A stretch of DNA of 64,000 nucleotides from CAWBOY01 sp963790585 (GTDB lineage: Bacteria; Planctomycetota; Planctomycetia; Gemmatales; Gemmataceae): the NCBI GenBank assembly GCA_963790585.1, contig CAWBOY010000007.1, positions 558,001 to 622,000 of the forward strand. The letters are read 5' to 3'. Each line of letters begins with the position of its first letter. Within the stretch, counting starts at the first letter, position 1. Under the pieces are notes generated by a model that saw only the letters and a program-made list of their open reading frames with translations, was not told the DNA's origin and made no database searches. A program made the translations under genes and the position numbers. Below are positions 35,691 through 45,253 of this stretch, one piece after another.

Positions 35691-37580
35691 CTACTTCGCC
35701 AGCTGTTTCCCGGTCGCCGCGTCGAAAAGGAATGTATCCTTATTACTATCTACCACAATCAACTGCTTCCCGTCCGCGGAATAGTCCGCGGTCATCATTT
35801 GTTTCTGACCTTGCGTCTTCCAGAGGACCTTCATCGAAGCCAAATCCCAAACGGTCACGGCGTTATCCGAGGCCTCGGTCACCATCCGTTTGCCGTCCGG
35901 CGACACTGCCAAAATGTGATATTTCTTTTCGGCCTTTTCCGGCATCTTGGCCGTCGTCCGTGGGTCGCTGGTCGATTTCTCTACCCCAATCGTCTTGAGA
36001 ACGGCTACATGATCGCCTTCGGCGATGTCCACCACTTTGTTGACAACCTTGCCAATGGAATCGTAGGCGCCAACATTAATGATCGTGATCCGGCCGCAGA
36101 ACATTGGTTTTGGTTGGAATCGGACCACATCCAGGGTATCTCCTTTCTTCACACCGGCGTCGCTGCCGATCGAAATAAGCATGGAGGAATCGTCCTTGAT
36201 CTTCTGGATTGTGCCGATAATGTCCTTATACGCCGTTGGTTTCTCTGGCACGGGTTTCGCTGGAGCAGGATCGGCCTTCTCCTTGGCTTTGGCTTCCTTC
36301 ATTTTCTTTATCAGTTTCTCGACTTCGTCCAGGGCGGCCAAGGAAGCGTCTTTATGGCCGAATTTTTGCTCCGACTCTTTTAGGACCTTCTCGACATTAT
36401 TGGTCACTTCTTTCACAATTATGTCGGCAATGTGTTTTTTGTATTCTGCTTCGACCTTTTCTTTGAGTATTGCTTGATCCAATAGCGTACTATCTCGCTT
36501 TGCTTGTAAGGCATGCCTATCCTTTAAGATCTCTAGCACCTGCAACTCTCTTATCATTTCCTCGATAATCGCATCTTTTTTGGCCAATTCTTTCTTCAGG
36601 TCTTCGACGTCCACCTGCAGATTTTCCCTTATTAGTCTTTCTTCGATTGCGCTTTTCGGCGGCGCCTCTTTCGTGTCTTTGCCCTGGGCGGACGCTGATT
36701 GCGTCGGCATATACGAGCTTATGACACCTATACCAGATCCCAAAAGACCGACTGTTACCAAGAGACCGGCCGCGATCTTGAGCTTTGTCAACAACATGGC
36801 TTGGAGTACTCCTTGAGATAAAGCGGCGACGTTGGTGGATAGCGCCGTGGCGCCGGCCACCTGGCCCAGAGCGAACAGAGTTATTGGTTTGGCAGAGGAT
36901 AAGAGAACCGACGTCGGCACCGCTGCCGAGGTCGCGTTTTGCGAGAGCATGGCCGCGAGGGCGCTGGCCGTCACCGTCACGCCGTGCTGGGTCAGCCGCC
37001 GCGCCAAGAGGTTCCGCGCCCGCGCCAGGCGGCTCGCCACGGTTCCTTCGGGCAGACCGAGCTGCCGGGCCGCTTCCTTGCGGCTCTTGCCTTCGAGGTC
37101 GCACAACACCACGACCGCCCGATATTTCGCGGACAATCGGCTCAGCTCGCGGTCGAGCAGCGGCTGTAGCTCGGGCCAGAGGTTCGGTTCCGAGGTTGCG
37201 AGTTCGGGCAATAGGAGACTTTGTTTCTCGCGGGCCCCGCGCTTGGCGACCGTCGCCCGGGCTTTCAGCGCCGTCTGATGGGCCACGCCGTAAAGCCAGT
37301 TGGCGACCCTCTCGCGCGGCACGATGGTCGAAGCCCGGCGCACCAGGACAAGAAATGTCGCCTGGAACGCATCTTCCGCGTCATGGCAATGCGTCAAAAC
37401 ACGCCGGCAGACGTTCCAAACCATCAGGGCATGCCGGCCCATGAGCACTTCGAGCGCCGCGGCCTCACGCCGGCTGACGAAGCTCTCCAACAGCTGCCCA
37501 TCGGTCATCCCCGCCCGCTCGCGCATCAGGATCAGGCGGCGGAAATGCTGGATAAACCGGCTCATCGGACTGTTCGCCAT
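35691..37580 (-). CDS. ECF sigma factor with membrane-anchored coiled-coil and WD40 tail
   Basis: This 629-residue protein begins with sigma2 (residues about 28-100: FVSRREAAALEVLMGRHALM, DAEDAFQATFLVLVRRA) and sigma4 (about 150-205: LSRLSAKYRAVVVLCDLEGKSRKEAARQ, EGTVASRLARARNLL). A transmembrane helix follows (KLKIAAGLLVTVGLLGSGIGV, about residue 265-285), then a long coiled coil (about 320-430), a Lys/Glu/Pro-rich linker, and near the C-terminus two WD40-like blades (AVSPDGKRMVTEASDNAVTVW and SADGKQLIVVDSNKDTFLF). This is the planctomycete type in which the sensory part is fused to the sigma factor instead of being a separate anti-sigma. It probably responds to an envelope signal. The nearby gene at 35143 converges on it. 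Confidence 0.9.
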   Translation of the reverse strand: MANSPMSRFIQHFRRLILMRERAGMTDGQLLESFVSRREAAALEVLMGRHALMVWNVCRRVLTHCHDAEDAFQATFLVLVRRASTIVPRERVANWLYGVAHQTALKARATVAKRGAREKQSLLLPELATSEPNLWPELQPLLDRELSRLSAKYRAVVVLCDLEGKSRKEAARQLGLPEGTVASRLARARNLLARRLTQHGVTVTASALAAMLSQNATSAAVPTSVLLSSAKPITLFALGQVAGATALSTNVAALSQGVLQAMLLTKLKIAAGLLVTVGLLGSGIGVISSYMPTQSASAQGKDTKEAPPKSAIEERLIRENLQVDVEDLKKELAKKDAIIEEMIRELQVLEILKDRHALQAKRDSTLLDQAILKEKVEAEYKKHIADIIVKEVTNNVEKVLKESEQKFGHKDASLAALDEVEKLIKKMKEAKAKEKADPAPAKPVPEKPTAYKDIIGTIQKIKDDSSMLISIGSDAGVKKGDTLDVVRFQPKPMFCGRITIINVGAYDSIGKVVNKVVDIAEGDHVAVLKTIGVEKSTSDPRTTAKMPEKAEKKYHILAVSPDGKRMVTEASDNAVTVWDLASMKVLWKTQGQKQMMTADYSADGKQLIVVDSNKDTFLFDAATGKQLAK

Positions 37581-37660
37581 GCGGGGTCCTCGTGCGGGAG
37601 GTTTGCGGCGGCCTCTATATCTTTATTACCCGATGGGCGCGGTTTGATCCGTATTTTCCT

Positions 37661-37720
37661 TATATAGCCCCCGGCTTGCCGGGGGTTCTTGCTCACCCGG
37701 CATAAATGCCGGGCTATATA
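37661..37720. repeat. TATATAGCCCCCGG-type palindromic repeat
   Basis: This is a near-copy of the element at 35019-35078. It lies between the divergent sigma-factor gene and ABC operon, so the operon's promoter must lie in or around it. An ATG within it (37706) is not the start of the ABC gene. Confidence 0.9.
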
Positions 37721-37747
37721 AATACAATGTCCCAGGAGGGCGACAGA

Positions 37748-38668
37748 ATGGGCTCCGACTTGATTCACCTCGTCAACGTCACACGGCGTTATGGCTCATA
37801 CACCGCCCTCGACGGCGTCAGCTTCGACATACCACATGGCCGCACCGGCCTTCTCGGCCCCAACGGCGCCGGCAAATCGACGCTATTAAAGATCCTCCTT
37901 GGATTATTGCCGCCCACTTCAGGCACCGGGCATGTCCTCGGCCAACCGTTAGGCGGCACCGACACAAGCCTGCGCCGCGCCATTGGCTATATGCCGGAGA
38001 CTGACGCGCTCGTGCCCGGCTTGCGCGGCGCCGATTATGTCGCTCTCGCCGGCGAACTCTACGGCATGCCGCGCCGCGAGGCCCAGCGCCGCGCCGATGA
38101 GGTGCTGACCTATCTCGAACTCGAAGACGCCCGTTATCGTCGCCTCGAAGAATACTCCACCGGCATGAAACAACGGCTTAAATTGGCACAAGCCCTCGTC
38201 CACGATCCGCCACTGTTGCTTCTCGACGAGCCGACCAGCGGTCTCGACCCGTCGGGCCGTGACGCGATGTTGCGGCTCCTGCTCAGCCTGGGCCGCGAGC
38301 ATGGCAAATCGTTTTTGCTCTGCACCCATCTTCTGGGCGACGTCGAGCGCGTCTGCGAGACGGCCATCATCTTGAACAAGGGAAAAGTGCTGCGCCAGGG
38401 CAGCGTCGCCGAGTTGCGGACGCGGCGGCACGATCATTATCGCCTACAATTGCAAGGCGATCTACCTGCATTCCGCGCCGGTCTGGACCTTGAAGGCGTC
38501 CAGCTCCTCGCGGACAATGGCAGAGGCGAATGGCGCATCGCCGCCCCACCCGGTTACGCGACGCGCGGCTTGTTCGCCCTGGCCGAGCAACGTGGCACCG
38601 TGTTGCGCGGCCTGAAGGCGGATGATGAGGATTTGGAAGAGCTGTTTCATCGGGTGTTGGCGGAGTAA
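37748..38668 (+). CDS. ABC transporter ATP-binding protein
   Basis: The ATG at 37748 is chosen because AGGAGGG at 37734-37740 is 7 bases upstream; the frame is also open from 37706 but that lies in a palindromic repeat. The 306 residues have Walker A GPNGAGKSTLL, signature YSTGMKQRLKLAQAL, Walker B LLLLDEPTSGLDPS and H-loop CTHLL. A regulatory tail of about 80 residues follows, as in CcmA/NatA-like export ATPases. It is the first gene of an ABC operon with two ATPases and one permease. Confidence 0.9.
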   Translation: MGSDLIHLVNVTRRYGSYTALDGVSFDIPHGRTGLLGPNGAGKSTLLKILLGLLPPTSGTGHVLGQPLGGTDTSLRRAIGYMPETDALVPGLRGADYVALAGELYGMPRREAQRRADEVLTYLELEDARYRRLEEYSTGMKQRLKLAQALVHDPPLLLLDEPTSGLDPSGRDAMLRLLLSLGREHGKSFLLCTHLLGDVERVCETAIILNKGKVLRQGSVAELRTRRHDHYRLQLQGDLPAFRAGLDLEGVQLLADNGRGEWRIAAPPGYATRGLFALAEQRGTVLRGLKADDEDLEELFHRVLAE

Positions 38669-38684
38669 TCGTTCCTAGTGCCCC

Positions 38685-38798
38685 GTCCAGAGTAAATTCA
38701 CGGGTGGCAAAGACATTCCTGTCTGTGCAGCAAAAGGCACATTCGTCGGTTCCCGCACAGACAGGAATGTCTGTGCCACCCGTAAATTTGCTCTGGAC
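38685..38798. repeat. Long inverted repeat in the ABC operon
   Basis: Arms 38685-38728 and 38756-38798 (CCAGAGTAAATTCACGGGTG and near-mirror) are about 43 bases each with two or three mismatches. The stretch lies between the first ATPase and the permease; the permease frame runs backward through it but its true start is at 38824. Confidence 0.8.
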
Positions 38799-38823
38799 AG
38801 AACATAAGAAAGGACCCTATCGC

Positions 38824-39735
38824 ATGGACCGCAGCGCCGCGCCGACGCTCCTTCATTACCGCCCCTGGGTCGGCACCTTTCGGCCGCCGCGGACCAGTAT
38901 CTGGCCGATCGCGCGCGTCGCCCTGACGTTGCTGTGGCGCCGCCGCCTCTTTTGGCTGCTCTATGGGCTCGGTCTGCTCGTCTTCTTGCTCTTCTTTGTC
39001 GGGCAATACCTCGCGGCGTATGCCGAAACGTCGACAGGCACCGACACCGGCTTTCGCAAGCTCATCTATACCTGGTTCAAAATGCTCGACGGCTCGCCCG
39101 CGGCCTATGCCACTTATTTTCTCTGGCAATGCAACATCGTCATGGTGATGCTCGCGCTGGCCGGCGCGATCGTCGTCGGCAACGATATCCGGTTCGGTAG
39201 TTTGCCGTTCTACCTCTCCAAGCCGGTCGGCCGCTGGCATTATCTGCTCGGCAAGGGGCTCGCCGTGGCCGTCGTCGTCAACATGCTCACGACGATTCCG
39301 GCGGTCTTGCTCTATGCCGAGTTCTCCGTCCTCTATGATTGGGCCTATCTGTACCATGAGCCGCAGCTGCTCGCCGGGATCCTGGGCTATGGAGCCGTGT
39401 TGACGCTCGTACTCTGTCCGCTCCAGCTGGCGACGGCGATTTGGCTACGGCGGCTTGTGCCGATGATCATGCTCTGGACGACGCTATTCGTCTTCTGCCG
39501 CCTGCTGTCGGTGTCGCTCGTCGACCGGCTCCATTTCGATGTCCGTTGGCGCTTCATCGATCTGTGGAACGATCTCTATCTCGTCGGCAACGCCTGCCTC
39601 CAGGTCCCTCCCGATACTCTTCGGCCGCAGCCCCAACCGCCCTGGACCGAGGCGGCCTTTCTCTTGGCAGGCGTGAGCGTCGGCTGCGTGACCTATCTGA
39701 TTTATCGCATTCGCGGCGTGGAGATCGTCAGCTAA
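38824..39735 (+). CDS. ABC transporter permease (ABC-2 type)
   Basis: ATG at 38824 gives 303 residues; the longer frame from 38704 is spurious because it translates the inverted repeat. There are about six hydrophobic helices (LFWLLYGLGLLVFLLFFVG, FLWQCNIVMVMLALAGAIVV, GKGLAVAVVVNMLTTIPAVL, LAGILGYGAVLTLVLCPLQLA, VPMIMLWTTLFVFCRLLSV and one at the C-terminus). This is consistent with the membrane half of a NatB/ABC-2-type exporter. Its stop shares a base with the next start (TAATG). Confidence 0.8.
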   Translation: MDRSAAPTLLHYRPWVGTFRPPRTSIWPIARVALTLLWRRRLFWLLYGLGLLVFLLFFVGQYLAAYAETSTGTDTGFRKLIYTWFKMLDGSPAAYATYFLWQCNIVMVMLALAGAIVVGNDIRFGSLPFYLSKPVGRWHYLLGKGLAVAVVVNMLTTIPAVLLYAEFSVLYDWAYLYHEPQLLAGILGYGAVLTLVLCPLQLATAIWLRRLVPMIMLWTTLFVFCRLLSVSLVDRLHFDVRWRFIDLWNDLYLVGNACLQVPPDTLRPQPQPPWTEAAFLLAGVSVGCVTYLIYRIRGVEIVS

Positions 39736-40733
39736 TGGGCAACGAACTCGCGCTGGAAAAACCTGTACCCCAAAGCAGAGCCGAGCCTGTGCTGCTCTGT
39801 CAGCGCGTCTCCAAGTGGTATGGACCCGTCATCGGTGTCAATCAGGTGACACTGGAGCTGCGCCCCGGCATAACGGGCCTCGTCGGGGCCAACGGCGCCG
39901 GCAAGAGCACGCTCATGCGGCTCCTTACCGGACATTTGCGGCCCGATTTAGGCTTTATCCAGGTCTCAGGCCACGACGTCTGGAGCGCCAGGGCCAAGCG
40001 GCATATCGGCTACTGCCCCGAGGTCGATTCGTTTTACGAGGAAATGTCGGGCCGCCAGTTCGTCGAAGCGATGGCTCAGCTCTGTGGCTATTCGGCCCGG
40101 GCGGCGCGGCAGCGCACGGAGGAACTCCTGGAATTGGTCGGCATGGACGATCGGGCCGAGCGGAAATTGGCCGGCTATTCCAAGGGCATGCGCCAGCGAA
40201 TCAAGCTGGCCCAGGCCCTGATCGACGACCCCGAGCTGCTGGTCCTCGATGAGCCGCTCAGCGGCATCGATCCAGTAGGCCGAGCCGAGTTCGTGGCCCT
40301 GTTTCATCAGCTCGCGGCACGCGGGAAATGTCTCCTCGTCTCCAGCCATGAGCTAAATGAATTGGAAAAGCTAACGGAACAAATCGCCATCATGGCCCGG
40401 GGTCGAATCGCCGTCGTCGGCTCTGTCGCCGAGATCCGCGAACGCCTCGACGATCACCCGCTGACCATCTGCATCGAGATCGACCCGGCCGATGCGGGCG
40501 GCCCGCGCGGCCTGGCCGCCGCGTTGCTGCACCTGCCCGGCGTCGTCGCCGTCGAGCTGGCCGAGGGGATCGACGGAGCAGGCCGATTGCTCGTGCGAGC
40601 GCGGCAACCGCGACAATTCTTTGAACAATTCGGTCGGTTGGTGCTGGAAAGGAATCAGATCATTCGTCGCCTGGAGACTTTGGACGAATCGACCGAAGCG
40701 GTGCTTGGATACCTGCTGGGTGGTCGGGCTTGA
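39735..40733 (+). CDS. ABC transporter ATP-binding protein (second)
   Basis: The ATG at 39735 overlaps the permease stop by one base. The 332 residues have Walker A GANGAGKSTLM, signature YSKGMRQRIKLAQAL, Walker B LVLDEPLSGIDP and H-loop SSHEL. A C-terminal about 90-residue extension carries the ABC-2 associated regulatory domain. Two ATPases with one permease gene is an unusual set; the second permease may be elsewhere or the subunits may pair. The last 74 bases overlap the convergent gene at 40660. Confidence 0.9.
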   Translation: MGNELALEKPVPQSRAEPVLLCQRVSKWYGPVIGVNQVTLELRPGITGLVGANGAGKSTLMRLLTGHLRPDLGFIQVSGHDVWSARAKRHIGYCPEVDSFYEEMSGRQFVEAMAQLCGYSARAARQRTEELLELVGMDDRAERKLAGYSKGMRQRIKLAQALIDDPELLVLDEPLSGIDPVGRAEFVALFHQLAARGKCLLVSSHELNELEKLTEQIAIMARGRIAVVGSVAEIRERLDDHPLTICIEIDPADAGGPRGLAAALLHLPGVVAVELAEGIDGAGRLLVRARQPRQFFEQFGRLVLERNQIIRRLETLDESTEAVLGYLLGGRA

Positions 40734-40998
40734 TCTCGTCTTCAATCGGTGGCGGAACGTCAGCGAGACTCTCCTCCGGCGGCGGCGTGTCGCCGACGAA
40801 CAACACGGTTAGTACCAAACCAATAAAGCAGCCGGCGAGAGCATAACCCAGGCCCGTGGCCCAAGGGACAGGCCCCGCATTGGCGAAATCGGCGAAGATC
40901 GACTGCGCCCCGACGCCAAAGCCAACGATCCCTCCCGCCAACATGCCAATAGCCTGGCGAGACGCCCCCTCGGGTTGCTGGTGGTGGTCGTCGCTCAT
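40660..40998 (-). CDS. Small two-helix membrane protein
   Basis: ATG at 40998 gives 112 residues (the frame opens at 41079, but its upstream part reads through the palindromic repeat at 41022-41109). Helices AIGMLAGGIVGFGVGAQSI and GLGYALAGCFIGLVLTVLFVG are followed by a proline-rich acidic cytoplasmic tail. It overlaps the ABC gene tail-to-tail over 74 bases. No family recognised. Confidence 0.55.
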   Translation of the reverse strand: MSDDHHQQPEGASRQAIGMLAGGIVGFGVGAQSIFADFANAGPVPWATGLGYALAGCFIGLVLTVLFVGDTPPPEESLADVPPPIEDEIKPDHPAGIQAPLRSIRPKSPGDE

Positions 40999-41021
40999 TG
41001 AGGATCCTCGATTGCATTCGC

Positions 41022-41109
41022 ATTCGGCGAGCGTCGCGGCGTAAGCGCGACGTGGCATCCCATCGACGCAAACTCCCACGTCGCGCTTACGCCGCGACGC
41101 TCGCCGAAT
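41022..41109. repeat. Perfect inverted repeat ATTCGGCGAGCGTCGCGGCG
   Basis: Arms 41022-41055 and 41076-41109 are exact 34-base complements around a 20-base loop. The outer base lies on the stop codon of the nuclease-like gene at 41109-41669, so it can act as its terminator. Confidence 0.9.
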
Positions 41110-41669
41110 TACGCGGGAGCGAACATCTCATCCACCGCCATGCGCCATCCGGGCACGGCTGGCTCCGCATCGGCGACATCACCTTTATGATACACAACGA
41201 CAGGATTCCGAGCATCACCACGATAGACTGCGACCGTCTCCGCCAACGGATCGACATCCCACACGACCAACGTCCCCGCCTCGAAATAATCCTCGCGCTT
41301 GGCCGCCTGTTCCTCGAGTGCGGTGGGACCATAGTCGTTCTCGCTGCGCACCTCTACGGCGAACGTCGGCGGGCCTTCAATGAAGCGCATGCGTTTGGTC
41401 GGGCGCGCACCATCGTAGTAAGATGCATCTGGAGAAAACGATTCGCGAGCCGAAGAGATTTCAGGAATGGCGTAGCCGACGCCGTCCGCCTTGGCGACTC
41501 CCTTTTTCGTCGCTCGGACATGCATTAAGAGGCTAACAAAGATCATATTCGCCACGTCACTAGGCAAATCGCCGGATGCCATAAATTCCACGATGCTCCC
41601 ATTGATGAGCTCGGCTTTCCCTTCCACGCGATAGAGATCGTCCAGCGTTGCCCGAGTCGTGGATGACAT
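41109..41669 (-). CDS. Uma2-family putative endonuclease
   Basis: The 186 residues have the Uma2 (DUF820) layout of a PD-(D/E)xK fold: ELINGSIVEFM, SFSPDASYYDG, FAVEVRSENDYG (the active-site acid and ExK-like segment), EDYFEAGTLVVWDVDP, then VYRGD. The ExK lysine is replaced by Arg (EVR), seen in many members. Planctomycetes and cyanobacteria carry dozens of these; their role is unclear. Confidence 0.85.
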   Translation of the reverse strand: MSSTTRATLDDLYRVEGKAELINGSIVEFMASGDLPSDVANMIFVSLLMHVRATKKGVAKADGVGYAIPEISSARESFSPDASYYDGARPTKRMRFIEGPPTFAVEVRSENDYGPTALEEQAAKREDYFEAGTLVVWDVDPLAETVAVYRGDARNPVVVYHKGDVADAEPAVPGWRMAVDEMFAPA

Positions 41670-41803
41670 GTATTTGCCCTCTCACATCTTTTGTCTGTCT
41701 CCTTATTATCGTAGCCATCTATCGACGAGGATCAATTGAGTCCATTTGGTATTCTAAAGCTTGACAGCCAACGTGGGACACCTTCCTTCGTGACGGCGCT
41801 CGC

Positions 41804-41876
41804 TGAGAGAGTGTGCCATAAGGTCGTGGCGGCACATTAAAAACGTGCCGCCACGACCTTATGGCACACTCTCTCA
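41804..41876. repeat. Perfect 32-base inverted repeat
   Basis: Arms at 41804-41835 (TGAGAGAGTGTGCCATAAGG...) and 41845-41876 enclose a 9-base AT-rich loop. It lies in the 270-base gap between the Uma2 gene and the beta-helix gene; besides it I see nothing there. Confidence 0.92.
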
Positions 41877-41939
41877 TCCTTAACGACCTTCCTTCAGCAG
41901 GTCAGAGACCCGCGGAACGCCGACGGCTGGCGCCAAAGA

Positions 41940-43323
41940 TCAGCGTATCGAAGCAGAAAACTCCGAAGTATTGTTATTCGCATCCGTCGCGGTCGCCGTG
42001 AAAAAGGTGTCGCTGGACGGCGGGAGTGGACCGAAGAAAGTGAACGTGGCTACGCCGGCGCTGTTCGTTCGCACCAGTTGAGAACCGAGGACGAAGCGGC
42101 CCGAGGGACCACTGGCGTCGCTGGCAAAAAAGTCGATGGTAAACGCGCTGCTCGGCGTGCTGGTCAGGGTGCCAGACAACTGTAGGCCCAGGGCGAACTT
42201 CATGACCGATGTCAGCACGGGAATCGCTGGGCTCGAGTTGGCCAATGGTCCCAGGTTGATTCCAAGGAGGGCGTTGCTGAAAATGGAGTTTTCCAGGATG
42301 GCGTTCTGATTGCCCGAGCTGACGTTGACGCCGTTGCCGCTGTTAAAGGCGATGATATTCGCTGGACCGCCCGACGTGCCATTAGTGCCGTTGGAAGAGC
42401 GGCCGATGATGTTATTGGAACTCTTGCTGATAAAGACGCCATCGCCCCCGTTGGGAAGGGCGACGAGGCCAGTTGGATCGGTGCCGATGAGAGTGCCAAC
42501 CACCGTATCGCCGGAGGTGGAGAGCATCTCGACGCCATTGCCCAGATTGCCGCTGATAAGTGTGGGTAGCGTTGGATCCGTCGAACCGATGGTGATGGAG
42601 TGGGTGCCAGCCTCGACGCTCACGCCCGCTTGATGATTTCCGAGCGCCACCGTGCCGTTCACGTTGGTGCCGATAAAGCTGAAATTCACCGCGACGTTTT
42701 GCGTGTTGCCATTGATGTCGACGCCGTACAGGGCATTGGCGGAAATCAGGTTGTGTGGCGTGACGCTGAAGGTCGGCTGCGGGCCGCCAATGACGATGTT
42801 GGAAGCGTTGCCGTCCACCTCCACGCCATTGCGCAGGTTCCCCATGGCAGTCTTTCCGTTGGTATCGGTGCCAATGAAGTTTTGGACCACCTGGACACCT
42901 TGGGCCGACCCTCCAATTTCAATGCCGTCCTTTCCATTACGGCTGATAATGTTGGTCCGAAGGAAGTTGTTGCCGCCGGTGGAAGTGATCAACGCGCCGT
43001 CCAGCCCGTTGCCAAGATTCATCTGCGTGGTAAACGCGGCGATGCCATCGAACGTGTTGAAGGAGGTAAAACCGCTGGCCGAATCCTGAACTACGATGCC
43101 GTTCAGACTGTTGGCCGCATCGACGTTTCCGAGCGGGATGACGCCGCCCATCACCGTGTTATTGGAAGTCCCTTCATCAATAACGCCATTGAGGCCGTTC
43201 CCTAACGGAGTCGTGTTGTCCGCGCCGATTCCGAAGAAGTTGGCCTGAATCGCCGTGTTGTTGGAATTGGCCACGCTCAGTCCGTTGCCGCCATTGCCAG
43301 AAATCACATTGTAGAACACAAAG
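41940..43323 (-). pseudogene. 3' part of a beta-helix surface protein, cut by IS110
   Basis: Read on the minus strand this frame continues the 45254-47603 gene when the IS110 element is removed (joining at the CT core gives TEPTDPFVFYNVISG). The segment has many parallel-beta-helix rungs with repeats of NGVDGxxxxGTxNTVxGGN type and a C-terminal region with an IDFFASDASGPSG turn and a YDTFFTATATDANNNTSEF-like ending. The M at 43331 is not native: it lies within the IS. It resembles the planctomycete right-handed beta-helix proteins of the dockerin-like surface family. Total length would be about 1240 residues. Confidence 0.8.
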
Positions 43324-43433
43324 AGTGCCATATCCCAAAGAGATGCCCCGGAATGTACGGACGGAGTACGCCACCGTCCAAAACGGCTTCACAAGAGAGT
43401 TGTGGAGTAGCTTACTCGGAGCCACGAGCCTGC

Positions 43434-43525
43434 CTCTCTCGTTGGTGTGATCACCTTGTCGCCATACTGGTATATCAGGGGAGCGACCCCATGGTGCCGT
43501 ATCAGGCGTTGGTGATCCGAGAGAG
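43434..43525 (-). ncRNA. Candidate bridge RNA of the IS110 element
   Basis: CTCTCTCG (43434-43441) pairs with CGAGAGAG (43518-43525) and GATCACC (43449-43455) with GGTGATC (43511-43517), enclosing an internal loop with the sequence GGGGAGCGACCCC. On the transposase strand the loop reads GGGGTCG, the reverse complement of CGACCCC in the target just left of the CT core. Bridge RNAs of IS110 elements use such loops to pick targets. Seven bases is short, so this remains a candidate. Confidence 0.35.
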
Positions 43526-43600
43526 CGCCATGCTTTGATAAGGGTTCGCCCCTTGGGGTCATTAGGCGTTCTCGGTTCGTGGACCTGGTTCAGCTGGGAT

Positions 43601-45201
43601 CTACTCCCCTGACTCTTCCGATTCTATCACGCCGATCCCCAGGCGTGCCAACACGATCGGCAGGATGTCCCCGAGTGGTTGAGGACCACGCCGATGACCG
43701 TCTTGGATCCGTTGCAGTTCCTCGGCCAGCGGCTTGGCTTCGGCCGCATGTTCTCGTTTCGGTAGTTGGCCGACGGCCGCTTGCAGGTCACGTAGCACCT
43801 CGACCATGCCGCTATCGTGGTCGCGGTGGAAGGCCGTCAGTTTGTCGAGGATGTAATGACGGCCTTGGATGCTTGGGTGGCGAAACACTTGTCGGCCAGC
43901 CACCATCTGGAAGGCGATGCGACAGAACCGCAAGGCCACCTTGACGCGGGTGTGTCGTGGGTCTTTTCCCTGAGACCGCCATTGCGTTGCCAGTACCTGG
44001 AAGTGATGGTTACACACGATCAGGTTGTCGGCGATGCCAAGGATGGCGGCGCGGAGCGAGCGGTTACAATTACGCACTAGTGGGCCATTGGCTTTATCGA
44101 CTTGGTCGCTCTGATAACGCGATGGCCGCAGGCCGGCCCGACCAGTGATGGCTTTGGCATTGGCGTAGTGTTCGATGGGTCCCATTTCACCCGCGAAGTC
44201 GGCGGCACTGACGACATTTATGCCTGGGAAGGACAGCAGCAGGATGTAGGGTGTGCGCACTAATCGAGCAGCGATGTCGCGCTCGAGAGCCCGTATTTCC
44301 TGGGATTTTTGAATACGATCGTGATAGTAGGCCAAGGCAATGCGGCGGTGCAGGTCGGCGGCGACATCGCCGGGCGTGGCTTGATCGGCCCAGTCGAGGA
44401 CGGCCTGCACGGTGCGTTGTTGGAAGCGAATGCTGGCTAGGCGCAGCGACTGACATAGGGTTGTCAGTCCTGCCTGGCGGAGTAGCTCGGCAGTAGGAAA
44501 ATGTTGGAGGAGATGCCAGGGGATGGGGCTATCCCAAAGATCATCAAAGCAGGCGGCAAAGCCCGGTAGGCAGGCATCGAGGTGGTCGCGGATTTGGCAG
44601 TTGAGGGCAGCGCCTTTGCGGACGAGATCGCGGCGTTGACGGATGAGCAAGAGCAGTGAAGTCCAGGCTTCGTCACGAGTGGCTTCGAGGAGGCGCAGCC
44701 GGTGACGGTAGCGCGGTGAATCGCTGACAGGTCGGTGTCATCAGTCTTGTAGCCGGGATCGACGGGCTGACGATACTGCTTGGTGACGAAGGGATGGAGG
44801 ATGCGTGTTTCAAAACCGGCGGCAGCAAAGGTGCGTTGCACGATGCGGTGATAGCGTCCGGTACGTTCGATAGCAATGAGTCCGTCAGCTATTTGGTTAG
44901 CGGCGAAGGCTGCGCGGACCTGTGCGACGGCCGCGGCGAGGTCGGGCCGAGCATGAGCCACGGTGGTGGGCGGGATGAGGACGCGGCCATAGAAATCAGC
45001 GACGAGAAATTTGGAACGAGCCTTGGCGCAGTCAAAGCAGACGATGCCGAAGTGCTCGGGCCCGACCTGCTGGACGCGAGGATGAAGAACGCCGCGCGGC
45101 TTACCCAGGGAGGTCGTCGGACGTCGAGAAGAGGAGCGTTTGCGGGTGCGAGTAGTGGCCATGAAACCTGCCTCCGATAAAAGAGAGAGGGCTCGTCTCA
45201 T
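43601..45201 (-). pseudogene. IS110-family transposase, frame broken at about 44700
   Basis: The first part (45201 down to about 44705) is the RuvC-like DEDD domain: IVCFDCAKARSKF, LIAIERTGRYH and YKTDDTDLSAIHR, followed by loss of frame. The second part, from about 44700 (LLEATRDEAWTSLLLLIRQ) to 43601, has the coiled coil and the Tnp_IS116 domain with TGRAGLRPSRYQSDQ and its catalytic Ser. A one- or two-base indel around 44700-44716 separates them. Active members keep both parts in a single protein; since other genes here show the same kind of indel, this transposase may be intact in reality. Confidence 0.8.
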
Positions 45202-45253
45202 TGTGGCAGATGGCTCGCTGGAAGGGATCTTTATTGATTAAAACCCACATACC

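Noticed and set aside
35019..37720. Arrays of TATATAGCCCCCGG repeats as CRISPR
   Set aside because: Copies are palindromic, differ in length, lie singly between genes and have no regular unique spacers or cas genes.
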